Below the pieces are notes generated by a model. It saw nothing but the letters and a program-made list of their open reading frames with translations. It ran no database searches and was not told the origin of the DNA. Below, piece after piece: positions 27,571-40,600 of a DNA stretch of 64,000 nucleotides. Numbering within the stretch: the stretch's first letter is position 1; each line of letters opens with the position of its first letter. Origin of the DNA: Clavelina lepadiformis (lineage: Eukaryota > Chordata > Ascidiacea > Aplousobranchia > Clavelinidae); the NCBI RefSeq assembly GCF_947623445.1, contig NC_135244.1, forward strand, positions 930,001 through 994,000, read 5' to 3'. The position numbers were made by a program, and so were the translations under genes.

Positions 27571-30452
27571 AATACAATGTTGTTATGAAATTCACTCTCT
27601 CAAAATGGAGCCAAACTAAGCAATATTTCGCCAATTAGTGGCGATCTAGTGTTTTGCGTCATCATTATACCAACTTGACAAATATTTCACTTCAAGTACC
27701 AAACTAGGTAATTGATAATAATTAATTAATTGGCAACGTTATTATTGAGGATGTTGAACTATGTTAAACGATTTCTGACTTTGTTTTTACTGTAGTAATG
27801 TTTACGTTTAGTTATGCACTCATGCGTATAAACATATTAGCTCAGTTACACTTGTATCAGGCTTTTTGTAACCACCACAATTATATAAAACAAACTAAGA
27901 GTCAAGTGAAAAATGCAAGACATCTTTTTTGCAACAATTCTTCTTTATTTACGCCAGAACAATAATAATGAAGCTTATGAAGGGTTAATGATGCGTATTT
28001 GCATATAAGAATTGGCGACAAGATTCCTAGCTTGCAGAAAATTCAAAGCAATCCGAATTGTGTAAAACGGTTTCAAATTTACGCGCAAGACTTTTCTCAT
28101 ACGTTATCATTGCTGAACATCGCTTTATTAATAGTTCACCATCATTACGGTACGCTGTTGCTTGAGCTGGGCCTAGCCTATTAGTGTATGACAAATAATT
28201 TATTTTCCTTGTTGTATTACTTGTGTGAAGTATTACACAACAAATATATTCGCCATAAAGACCACGTACACTGGCGGCTATTGTTACAATATGAGCGAGG
28301 ACGATTGATGGTTGATGATTCGTTTTACTTCTGCTTCGATGGTGTGAGTTCTCGTTCCTCAAACGGCGTGACTAATGCTGTTAGTTGCTTGAATTCTGCC
28401 TAAACATATTACTAAATGATAAAGTTCCCATTTTATTTAATATCAGACACAAAGGCTTTCACTTTCGGGCAAAGCTTACTGAATGTTACATTGCGCTTGG
28501 TAACAACTGAAAGGGAAAGTAAAAGGAAAGATTGTAAACATTACAGCAGTATATATATGGCACACCAGTTCAAGCGAGGTAATTTATCTGAACATCATTA
28601 AGGAGAATTTAAGTTTGGTCAACAACTAGGCTAAATTGCAAAATCCCAAAATAAAATTTTAGCATTTCCAAAACAACTCGTGACTCGTGACGTAACCGTC
28701 ACAGGTGTACCGATAAATCAGTAACTGCCAATTTGTTAGAAAAAATTTTAGGTTAAAATTTGTCAAAATTTTTACATTTTAGGTCAAAATGTTTCGTTTT
28801 TAGGTCAAAAAATAATTGCCCTAGATATGAAGTTAGTCGCAGTCGTGGATCAGGAACAGCTGAAAAGCACGTGCACAGCGTAATATCCTTTGTTGCGCCA
28901 TATGTGACGTGATACCTCAGTTTCCTTTTACGTAAAAGCAAACTTCCTACGACGGCGCAATTACACTTCTGGATATATTATGTCTATATGTGACGTCTAT
29001 ATGTATACATATTTGTGTGTGTGCATATGAGTATATATAGGTACATACAGTATATGTACTCTCTATGTACCTCTGGATGCACCTCTCTATGCGGCCTTCA
29101 AGTCACCTCAGGTAGCGAGGTGGAAGCAATCAGGAAAAACAGTTTCAGATCTACAAGCAAAATTTTCCCCGTTCAACAATAAAACTTGGGTCGTATTGTG
29201 ACATCACATCTGTCTTTGAAAAGTTCACGATCATTTCAAAGAATAGTCTAAGAATGAACCAGGCTTGAGAAAACCATTAGATGCAAGACATTGTTACTCA
29301 CACGGTGACAGGGTCAACTTTACTAACGACCACTTTTTCTACAAACGTCAAGTAGCTGTAGGAACGCCATGTTGTCTTCAGATCAGCACAACGAGAATTA
29401 GGTTAGTGGTAGGGTTGTTACGAATCCGTGATCGTGAGAGTTGATGCGTGAAAAGACGCCGTCGATACGACTCGGTTGAGCTGTGGAACTCTGTAGTTAT
29501 CTGGCGGATAAACACAGACGGTTAAACTAAAATCCAACCGTCGATTATTCAGCGATGCAAAACTGTCTCTGGAAATTCTGGTTCTTCTGGAATCTCGAGT
29601 ATACGAGCACAACAAAACGCGCATATCACAAACACAACACTTATTACAGCTGTTACGTAATGGGTTACATCTAAAGAGTGGCACTGTACGCCACAATATA
29701 AACCGGCCTTGTATAATGACGACAGCGTTGTATAGTTTTGTGTAGGAACCAGTTAAAGCCGTATCGTTGTATAAATTCTGGTCGCAGCAGAATAGATGAA
29801 TACAGTGTATTGATGGCTTTAAAAAAGAGTGAAAACTTTTCAAAGTTTTTCTGGTAACCAGCAGTTACCTCATAAGCACGCATGAGTTCTGTTCATCAGG
29901 TGTCGTTGTTGTTCAAAGGTCAACATAGACACGAAAACAAAAGACCTTTGAACTGCCATCAAATTCGTTTGAAAGAGTTTGCAAACATTTATCTTAGGAA
30001 ATGACAAATCTGTTTTCATTTTATGACAATGACTAGCTATTTTGCTTGTTACGTGACAAACCGCTTTGTTAGGTCATCGAAACTTAAATCAGCATCACAT
30101 GACTGGGCTGATGAGTTGTCCTCGAAACTCTGGATTCGCTTTTTACCTTTGAAGTCGATCTTAACTTATCTGTGCAAAGATTTGAGCATTTATTTTGAAT
30201 ATCCTGGCGTTACCTGGGCAACATTCAATTAAATTCTTAAGTTTTATTGCACGCAGTTGACCCGCTGTGAACAATTAAAAGCAGATTGTATGCACATGCA
30301 GCATGTCATGAATTTGCAGCGTTAAACCAAATTTTATTGGCGTTGCGTTGCAGTTTAAGGAACTGCCACTGTCAACCACGCTTAAACTAGCTTAGCGATT
30401 TCCGCTCGCCAAGAATTTATGGAATGTTGAGTGTTTTCAAGAGCGTTAATGA
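27571..30452. other. Region without a recognised gene
   Basis: Several open frames occur but none matches a family I know. A simple repeat of TATATG/TACATA words lies at about 28975-29060, and repeats of TTTTAGGTCAAAA type at about 28745-28810. On the minus strand at about 29370-29290 a short exon-like reading (TTWRSYSYLTFVEKVVVSKV) ends at a good GTGAGT donor; its gene is unknown. The right end is the upstream region of ZNFX1 copy A. Confidence 0.35.
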
Positions 30453-30542
30453 GGGACATCCCCGTCATCGAAACTGAAGCTACTTTGGTGGGGATGTCCC
30501 ATGTGAGAAAGTAAGCTCTTTAAAGCTGTAAAGTGTATAAAA
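30453..30542 (+). promoter_or_regulatory. Candidate promoter of ZNFX1 copy A: kappaB pair, ISRE-like site, TATA box
   Basis: Within 90 bases: GGGACATCCCC (30453-30463) and its exact inverted copy GGGGATGTCCC (30490-30500), each resembling NF-kappaB sites; between them GAAACTGAAGCT (30470-30481), an 11/12 match to the ISRE consensus GAAANNGAAACT; then TATAAAA (30536-30542). The first ATG of ZNFX1 copy A is about 590 bases further, just after an acceptor-like TTATTTAG, so a 5' UTR intron is likely. The arrangement resembles an inducible innate-immunity promoter, but this is inferred from motifs only. Confidence 0.5.
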
Positions 30543-31130
30543 TTGACTGTCTGGCACAGTATTGGGTGGATAGCTTTTTGTTTATCATCGCTACAAGCCT
30601 TAAAGTGCAGCAATAATTTTATAATTCTGGCAAAACGGTTACAAAATGCAAAGATCTAAAAGATTGCAGCTGGAGACTGGACATCGATAGCTGTTATACA
30701 GTTCATTAATAAAAAGTTTAGACAGGTTCAGCTAATTGTTTTATAAGATTTCCAGTTTTAGTCAACTTTATCATATTTTTATTATTTTAGTCATTTTATC
30801 ACTTTATATTTTTAGTTAACTAGCTTATATTATTGAGTTTTATTTCAAAAAATGCTTTAGACCTAGAAATAGGCCTACTATGAGAAAACGCTTATAGGAA
30901 AATATTTGTATCAAGCAAAAGTCACCACTCATATGATGCATAATTCAAGAAGGAGTCCCAGACCACAGGGGCTTCAAGGACCTTCACCAACAACGAGGTG
31001 TTTTTCACCGATATTTGTAAAGATTTTTGTTTTAGTTCCAACAATAAAAACCAAACTTTAGGTTTTTAATGTGATAAAACACTAGAAACATCACCAAAAT
31101 AAATATCGTTTTGTGTTATTTAGCATTGCA

Positions 31131-34100
31131 ATGCCCTTGACTCCTCAGTTTGAACCTGTTCGCAAAAAAAGGCCTCCAAGATCGATTCCCCCCGTTGATG
31201 TTGTTCACCCTTCAAGAAGAAGTCATTCTGGTATTTTACCCCAAACAAGTCATCGACCTAGATATGTCCAGGCTGGTGTTGGGATAAGATCGACTCCAGC
31301 CAATCAAGCTTCGATTAGATCGCAGCACACATTAAGTGCCCAGCAAGCAACTTCAGCTTCGAGGAAAAGGTTTGATTTCTTCAAACTTAACAATAAAGCA
31401 TCTTTCTTACAAATTTTCCTGGAAAACCAATGTTTGTTTTTGATTTTACAGTAAAAGTTTAAGTCAACTTCCCAGCAAACAGTGTACAAAAAGTGGAAAG
31501 AGTAGCGCTAATGGTTTTCGAAACAGAATTGCTTTCAATTCTACTTCAAGTCAGAGTCAAAGCTACCGACCAAAAGTGTTCACGGGTGACACAAAACAAC
31601 CCATTCGTATACGAAATGGAAATGTACAGCAACAATGGAGAAGACCCAAGTAAAAATTAATTTAAAAAACAAACTTATATCTTTTGTCATTTCTTAACTT
31701 ATAAATTGATAAATTTTTCATTGATTTGGCTTAGGCTTCACTCTTGTGCTGCATATTTTCAATGACAACCTATAGGACCATCTTGAAAAGTCTCAAGTAA
31801 TATTTTTGGGATAAAATATGGCATGTTTAACTTGTGTTTAGCATACACACCCCGAACAACATTGAGGCAATAAGTCTGGCAACACTGAACTCGTTGTTGG
31901 ATGATTCAGTCTCGCCACTTCAAGTCGCAACAGAGCTTTCACGTCATCATGGATTTGTTGCACGGCTGCAGCGAAACCTCAGCACTGGTATTTACAAAGA
32001 TATTGAATTTTACCGTGTGGGTGCAGATATTGAATTTTACATGCGCTTGGGTGAAACTTTGGGTGGTGTCATCTTCACCAATTACTCATAATTCTATGTT
32101 TTGGGTAAAGTCAAAATTTCTATTTATCAGAATTGATTGAGGTGCTGTTAAAGGTGATTGGAAAGATGTGTCGTTGTGAAGATTTGAATCCTTCGTTGAA
32201 CAAAGTTCTTCAGATTCTTTTAAATGAAAGTTTTGAGACAACAGCCCTGAAGTTTGTCACAGAGTTAGCCTTGAAAAAGTAAGAAAATCACTCCCCTGAT
32301 GAGCATATAAAAATGCTTATATCTATTTGTTTGATGTTAAACTTGTAGTTTTTATCATTTTTTTTAAACACAGAAATGGGTGCGAACAAATGGGAGCTTA
32401 TTTAATACATTGCCTGTATCTGATGAAAGCATGGCTTATTGGAGCTCCAAACTCGTCAGACAAAGCGGTATTGCTTGTAAAGCTGTTGAAGTACAAATTA
32501 ATATTATCAGTTTGTACAACAAAAACTACAACTATAAAATGTGTTTCGGGATTGTTTAAGAACTGTTGTTTTATGGACTGTATGTATGGTACATGTACAT
32601 GCGGTGTACAATTATCACAATCTCAAGCTGTACTTGTCAGGTTTCTCTATTACTGCCTGTGGTGAAAGATCTGTCTAAAAAACTGGATTTGGATGATGTT
32701 GATAACATTGAAAATCGCATCGAAGATATTGAAGCACTAACGGATGAGATTTACACTTCAAAATATGGAAATAGAACTCAAGCAAGGTTGGAGTTTTCTG
32801 ATAAACTTTAATTTATATATTCATTCTTTTCATGTAAACTCAAAATTCTTCATTGCATGTGTGATAAGAGTATTTGTGTCATTTGTTTGACTTAAATCTA
32901 GGCAATCGGTTGCAGTGAAATTTGCAGCGATGCACTCTGAGGCACCTCCGGACGACTATCGAACAATTTCAATTTTTCCAACTCAACTTGATATCAATCC
33001 AACCGAGAAACCTTTTGTGCGGACCAATCTCATAGATGCTGCTTATCAAAGGTTCATTTTTAAATCGTTTTCAGTTAACTTTGAACCATGGTATTACAGT
33101 TTATTTTAACATTTTCATTGTCATACATCAAAAACGTTTTTAATTAAATCTTATTTGTTAGCACGGAACATTACCTAGATGTTCAATTTCGTTTGTTGCG
33201 TGAAGACTTTGTCAGGCCACTGAGAGAAGGGATCAAGGAATATATATTTCTGGGTAAGTATTTCCAAACACTTAATGCTAAAAATATCTTCCACTTCTAC
33301 TTTGTTTCACTGTGAAGTCTCTTGCTCAGAAGTGACATGAAATGTGTCTAATTGCAGGGACCAAAGGAAGGGGTTCGAGACCACAAGGCATAAAGGTTTA
33401 CCATGACGTTAGAATTAAAAGTCTACCAAAGTATACTGACAAAGGTAAAAGACATGTAGTGTTTAGATCAACTTAACTCTGTGCGTTTTAAACAGTACAT
33501 TTGCAAAAATCAATATTAAAGTCTTCAAACCACAAATTGGCCAAAGTAATCTGATAAATGTATAAGACATTTAATATTTGAATCAACTTGCCATTATTTG
33601 CTATAAGTGAGTTTAACTCATTAAGTTGGATCAATCAATCCCTTCATTTTTACTTTTTAAAAATATGTCACTTAGGTCTTCAACACACATTGAAATTTGA
33701 TGTTCAACCTCTAAAATTTGTTGATTGGAGAAACTCGAAAAGATTGCAGTATGGAAATCTTGTCTGCTTGTCGTCAGACTTCTTCCACGTAATACTTTAT
33801 TATTTTTGCAACAATTTTTTATTTTTTGTTAACATGATTCCTTTGAAATGGGTAAATTTACTATATGTTGTTATAAGTTTTCCAAATTAGCAACGCTGCG
33901 ACATCCAAATAACACTTAATACAATTTGAAAAATATTATTACTGAAACCGTACTTTTACACATGCATATATTATACAATAGTTTCTAAATATTCCAGAAC
34001 CACATCTTATTTGCCTCAGTAATTAACAAAGATAAAGTCAGTGATGGAGAACTCGCTGTCGAGTTTTTAAACATGACCACAATCATCGGAGAGGACCAAA

Positions 34101-34663
34101 CGACAGAAGGTTGGTTTTCTATTTTTGTCTACAAACTAATAATTTGAGAGTTGAGAATAATTAAAAAGGTTGAATGTGAATTACCATTAGGCTTGAGATT
34201 TTTAATTACTGTAATGATAATGATTATATTGAATCACTGTTAAAATTTTGATAACTTTAACATTGGATATGTGAGAAAACTTAGTATGTGTAAAGATTTG
34301 AGTGTGGCCGTTACTTTATTAGAACTTCTTACAGTGAAAAAGTTTTTTTATTTACAGATCAGTTTGTCAGTTCCTTGATTCCTGCTGAAGACTTGCAAAA
34401 GAATTATGAAATGGTTGAAAGTGAGGCTTATTTTGAGGCATATCGCCATGTATTGGCAGGCTTGCAAGGTAAGTGGCTAATTCAATGATGTCCTTATATC
34501 CACAGTAATGTTCATTTGTGTAAAATGGGTGCTTTCTGAACAGAAACCACCATTGTTCCACTGGAACGCTACCTAGTTTACTGTGACAAAAACATGCGGC
34601 CACCTCGTTATGTTCGTTTGCAACCTGCAGATGTGAAATATGATTTCTCTTCTATTCTTCCAG
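31131..34663 (+). other. ZNFX1 copy A, exons 1-13: N-terminal region
   Basis: Exons: 31131-31369, 31452-31649, 31842-31987, 32131-32278, 32374-32467, 32641-32786, 32902-33051, 33162-33253, 33358-33444, 33676-33788, 33998-34109, 34358-34468, 34544-34663 (residues 1-585). Exons 1-2 are basic and Ser/Thr/Gln-rich without known domain, and lack the RG repeats of copy B. Exons 3-6 read as helical repeats matching copy B in length. Exon 8 carries the ZNFX1 signature [20 protein letters not shown]. Exon 12 ends [16 protein letters not shown], shared nearly word for word with copy B. Confidence 0.88.
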
Positions 34664-37600
34664 GTAGATAACAACATAAATTATTTTTAATTTCTAGCGA
34701 AATTATTAATGTGTCAATAATGATTGAAAATCTCAATTTTTAACTATAAGTTTGAAAAAATCAAGTATTCTTAATTCACTACATCTTTTATGGTTAAAAC
34801 AATTTGTTAATTGGACGTTGATCAACGTTTGCAGCCTCACATGAAAAGCCATATAAGATTCTGGATATGGCATCGTGGCCATCTTCGAAAGAGCTGGGAT
34901 TAGATCCTTCACAAACATATGCGTTGAAGACGGCTCTCACCAATGAGTTGGCGATCATCCAAGGTCCTCCTGGAACTGGGAAGACTCACGTTGGTTTAAT
35001 CATCATGAAGATGTTGCTGAAAAATCAAGTCAAAAAAACTACTGCTTCAATCGGAAATTATAATAGGCGGTTAGGGTCTGGAAATAATAATGTATTTAAC
35101 CACTTAACCAAGTTTTTAACTTTTAATTTACAAGAATGTTTTAAACATCAAGTTTACTTCATAAATAGCTGTTGTTTGCAGAGTACAACTTAATCCAGGA
35201 AAAATCCCATCCGGTCCTATCCTTGTAGTTTGTTACACAAACCACGCGTTGGATCAATTCTTGGAGGGAATTGCTAAGTTCCATTCGACTGGTCTTGTCA
35301 GAGTTGGAGGTCGCTGCAAAACTGAAAGCCTCATGAAGTATTCACTTCGCGAAATTCGCAAGAAACGAAGTATAAGGATCAAAGTTAATGACAGATCATT
35401 TTATGAAGTTAAACGTAAGAGTTTTCTGAATAAAACTGTCAATAATTTGTATCAAAAGCATTTATTTTAATTGCTTTGTAAATAATGATTTTTTTCTGAT
35501 AAAATTCTATCACAGATGACATAGAAACTTCCATTACAAAACTTAAAAAAAGTGATGGAATAATTCATGCTTCGTCTCAAGGCATCATTACTATGCAGTT
35601 GCTTGCCCAGCTACTTCCAAACCATATGCAAGCCCAACTGTCAGGAGGCAAGATAGACACTTTTTTTCACCATACCAGCTAAACATTTTAAACTAATTAG
35701 CTTTACATTTTTCATAGACAAAGATCTTCTGAACTGGCTCGCCCTAAAAAAGATAGAACTCCAACTTCCCGTTGACTCATTTGTGGTTGAAGGTAATTAC
35801 GCTTGCAACAAAAATATCAGATTGATTCATTTAAATTGATATTTTTAACAAGATTGCTTATAAATATGAAGGTTATGAATTTAGACTAGGTAATATGATC
35901 GCATAAACACAAAGGACTATTCCGAAAATCAAACGCAATATTACCTGCAAATCTTTTTGCATAATAGCTATTTTTACTCTTATTAGATTACTTTTATCAA
36001 ACTTTGGAAAAATTGGTTTGTTTGATTTTCTGTTATGTTTTTAAAATATGAGCTTGTTTTTTTATTTAGAGACAATACAGACGTGTGCAAATATAGTGGC
36101 CCCAGTTCTTCTTTCTATGGAAGAAGGATTTACAGAAGATTTTATTGTGCAGACCATGAAGCAAACAGGTAATTTTATATAGAAGTTGAATAGCTTCTGT
36201 GTGGCAAGAAAACATTCCTGTTTCCAATGAAGCATATAATTAAGCATAAAGTGTATTTGAGCTCGTTTTTGCCATTTTTTGTAGAATTGGCTGCGAATTC
36301 ATCAATCATCTGCTGCATTTTATCTGAAAATTAAATTTTTAATTTTAAAATTAAAAATTAAATTTCACTGTCTCTACAGGTCATTTGCTTGGTGCTCAAT
36401 TTCTGAATGCATTAAACTTTCCACAACAAGCTTCCATTTCACCAGAAAATCTTGCAAGTGAGGCTGACTATGTTTTTTGTTAAAAACGTTTCAAAAGATT
36501 GTATTTAATTTATGAAATTGTTGAATTTATCCAATTGCTATATTTTGCTTCGACCAGGGTCGCAGACGAACTTTATTTAACTGTCTTTGTTTTATGCGAC
36601 AAAATCACACGTTTAATTATTCCTCTAGTAAAGGTGTTTTCTTTCCTGGATTTATGGCCTCTCCCAAATGGCAGTGAAGTTTTATTTCAACGAGGATTTC
36701 ATCCACTTGAGATCAAATGTGCTTTCATGGTCACAGGTACTTTAGAACCTGGAATAATGTTTCTCAAAATTTTAGAATAACATCCTTTATTTTTATCACC
36801 CTTTGATATATTTATTGTAGTTTATCACCTATTTCTGTCAGGTAACTTTGTTGATGGTGAGTATTTTTGCCCAGTAGTTGCTTCTAACAGCTCACTATTA
36901 TATATAAACATGTACGGTTTGTTAGCATAAGTAACATAGATTACGTATTTTTAGGATTTCAACGTCCGCAATTAATCCTGGCATGGCTTCGTAAAAAGCA
37001 AGGTGAGCATTTGAATGCTAGATCTGATACGTACCAATAACAGTGGTTTGATGATAATGTTTAAAAAAGCCACAATCAGTATTGTGCTTTGATTTTCCAA
37101 CTTCCATTAGGCTTAGCAGTTGATGAAAATCTTGAACCAACACAGGATAACAATTTTGTTCAAGATGAAGCTGACTTCATCCAGGAACAAAGAATGGTTG
37201 ATGATGACGGTATGGTGTTAAAACATTAACTTCGTTCACTTTCAATATTATTTTTGTGTTAATGTCCATAGCGTACATGTAAGCTAATTATTTCTAACGG
37301 GGTAATGATAGAAAAGCCATAGATAGCATTTGCAGCTGCTAAAAGATTTTGTTTGTAAAGATCATGATGACGTCATCGACATAAACCTTGGCTTGTGGAG
37401 CAAGATATCTGCAGCTTATGCTGAAGAAGTTCCCCAAGGTATATTATGTTGCTATTATTTTGTGGACATCTTTGTATTTCTTTGGCCATAAACTTCCTTG
37501 TGGTGATTCCTTTGCAGATTTTGGTGACGATGGATTTACCATGGTTGAGGATAAAGACAAGTGGAAAAAAAAGTTTCTTCAAAAAGTCAACAAAGATGAA

Positions 37601-40600
37601 TTAATGAGCAAAGAAGAAGCCGATAAAGTCCGAAACATTTTTGTCCTCACAGCTAATGACAGATGGAGATTGTATCGGTACGTTTTTTGCAGGTTTATTT
37701 GTAATATTTGTGTAAAGCTTTGACCAGCCTCGGCTTAAAGCAATATGTCTCACTGCTGCCTCTCTCTCAACTTTCCTTAGCTTCTGGGTGAGTCAGTTGA
37801 AGCAAAAGCTAAACAATAATGTGAAGAAGCATTTGCAAGAATACAATGTTTTCGTGAAAGAGCTTGCCAACATCAGGAACGAGGAGGACTTTTTCTTGTT
37901 ACAAGATGCTGATGTTGTTGCCATGACGACTTCAGGCGCCGCAAAATACCGGGATATGATCTACAAATTGCCGGTAGGTTGTATCACTAGCACTTGTATC
38001 TTTATGTTTAAACAGACATGCAGTATAACAAACACGAAAGATCTTAATGCTTCATATTAAAAAAATGATGTTAAAAACATTCATTTTTGCAGGTCAAGAT
38101 CGTGATCGTGGAAGAAGCGGCCGAAGTGCTGGAAGCTCACATTGTGACGTCAATGCCGAAAACCACTCAACACCTCATTCTGATTGGCGACCATCAACAA
38201 CTGCGACCATCACCAACAGACTATGACCTCGCAGAAAACTACGATCTGAAAGTTTCCTTGTTTGAAAGAATGGTGAGTGCCAGATGTTTGATTTATTCTA
38301 CTTTTTTAAGCAAGATGTATTGCTTGTAACTAACTTACAAATTTGTATCTTTAAGGTAAAGAACGGCATCCCATGCAGCAGACTACAGCTGCAGCATCGA
38401 ATGCGACCTCGAATCGCGGATCTGCTCAGGCCTCACATTTATGACGACCTTCGTGATCACGTGAGCGTGGAGAAGTATGATCACGTGGTGGGCCTCCAGA
38501 AGAATATATTCTTCCTCTCTCATAGAAATCAAGAAAAGGCGGTCCGGGATGGGATGTCGAAGGTATAAGCTCCATGGTTTACACTTCAACCCTCAGTTGA
38601 TATTTTTGAGCAATGAGATTTGTACAGGCTTATGAATATCATGGATTAGTATATTTTAAAGAATGACGAATACAAAATGAGGTTTTCTGGACATAACAAG
38701 AATAGCGAAAAAGTTTTTAGAAAATTAATACAAGGTTAAACAATAATCGCAGGTCAATCAACATGAAGCAGACTTTACTGTCACTTTATGTAACTATCTG
38801 TTGCTGCAAGGCTACAGGCCGGATCAGATCACAATACTAACAGCCTATGTTGGTAAGTGTAACAATCTAATGTCAAAGTTATGGCTTTAAACATTACATT
38901 AGATTCTGTGGTCCAACAGTTGTTGTGTTGGCAGGTCAATTGCTTGCTTTCAAGAAGATCTCATCGCCTTCTCTAAGGGGAGTTCGAGTCACAGCTGTTG
39001 ATAACTTCCAAGGAGAAGAAAACGACATCATATTACTCTCACTAGTACGAAGCAACGAGGAGGGACGAATCGGTTTCCTTAAAGTTGAAAATCGAGTTTG
39101 TGTCGCCTTGTCTCGTGCTAAGAAGGGACTTTACTGCATTGGAAACTTTCAGGTAATATTTTTGGTGCTTTTTAGATTTTGCTAATTTTACGATTTATTT
39201 ATTTGTAAGTGAAGATTTTTGTACAACAATTCATGATAGGCTGTTCTGAAAAGGTAATGAGCATAAGCTTACTGGCATGTAATGTAAATTGAATTTCCGA
39301 CATGGGTTTGCGTGTATTAAGATGCTGTCTAAGAAAAGCAAACTGTGGGAGAATATCACAAAAGAACTGAAGAGGGATGAACTGATAGGAGATAAATTAA
39401 CTCTTCAATGCAAATATCACCCGGACAGAACTACTCAAGTTAAAACAGTGGAAGATTTCAAAAACTTTCCTGGAGGTTAAAATATTTTCCAATCTCCAAG
39501 TTACTTCCATTCAACCTAAAAACACCTCACATATCACCGCTTATTCCTTTCTGTTGGGTTCATCAATCCTATATAGGTGGCTGTGGACAAGTGTGTGGGC
39601 TTGAACTTCCTTGTAGACATCTTTGTCCAAGAAAATGCCATCGTGATGATGAGGAACACACCAAGTATTTATGCAAGATGCCCTGTGAAAGATTGTGCCA
39701 CGCTGGGCACGACTGCAAAAGAAAATGCCATCAAAAATGTAAGTTTTCAGCTATTTTTGACAGTGGTAACTAGAGGTGAGTTGATTGGCTCAATGTATTT
39801 TTAGGCTGCTGTGATATACCTTGCAAGTTCCGGCTGCCGTGTGGACACGTATGTGATAGAATTTGCCACCAAGACGATGCAGAACACGTCAAGTTCCAGT
39901 GCAAGAAGCCGTGTGAAGAGTCATGTGAATTTGGTCACAAATGCTCCCTTAAGTGTTTTGAAAAATGCAAATGCCAAACAAAAGTTCTTAAGGTTTCATT
40001 TGTTCATTGTAGCTTATTATTAAAAAAGTGTTAACTAATTAGTTATTGTCAAACCATTAACTAACTTATTAACTATTTAACTTATTTAGATATCCTTAAG
40101 TAAACTGTTTATTATTATGTTTGTATCGACGCATTGCTTCGCTCAATTTTAGAAACTTGTGAACTTTTGTTGTTCGTGTTTTTAATTTAATAATTTTGTT
40201 CTCAGGTTGTTCCCAACTGCGGTCACGAGCAAGAGATGCCTTGTCACATGGATCCAGATAAATTTCAATGCAAACATTCTTGTGATAAACTTTGCGACTT
40301 TGGCCACAAATGTCAACTCAAGTGTTCAGCTACTTGCAAATGCACTGCGTTAATCCGCAAGGTTTACTTAATTTTATGCAAATTTGAAATTATAAGTTGC
40401 TGTGTGTTAGACGACACCATAATGTTTGTTTTGTTAAGCTGCATGAAGCTTCAGCAGTGGTTTAATTAACTAGAAGAAATATTTTGATTTCAAGTTGTAT
40501 TTGACCAATTTTTGAACCAATATTTTCTGTTAATTGTAACACAACTAAGAAATACACAAAGTGCGTTTTTCCCAGGTTATGCCAAAATGCGGTCACAAAC

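Noticed and set aside
29418-29843. 141-codon minus-strand open frame
   Set aside because: No family resemblance, cysteine/arginine-rich chance composition, no splice or start context I can support.
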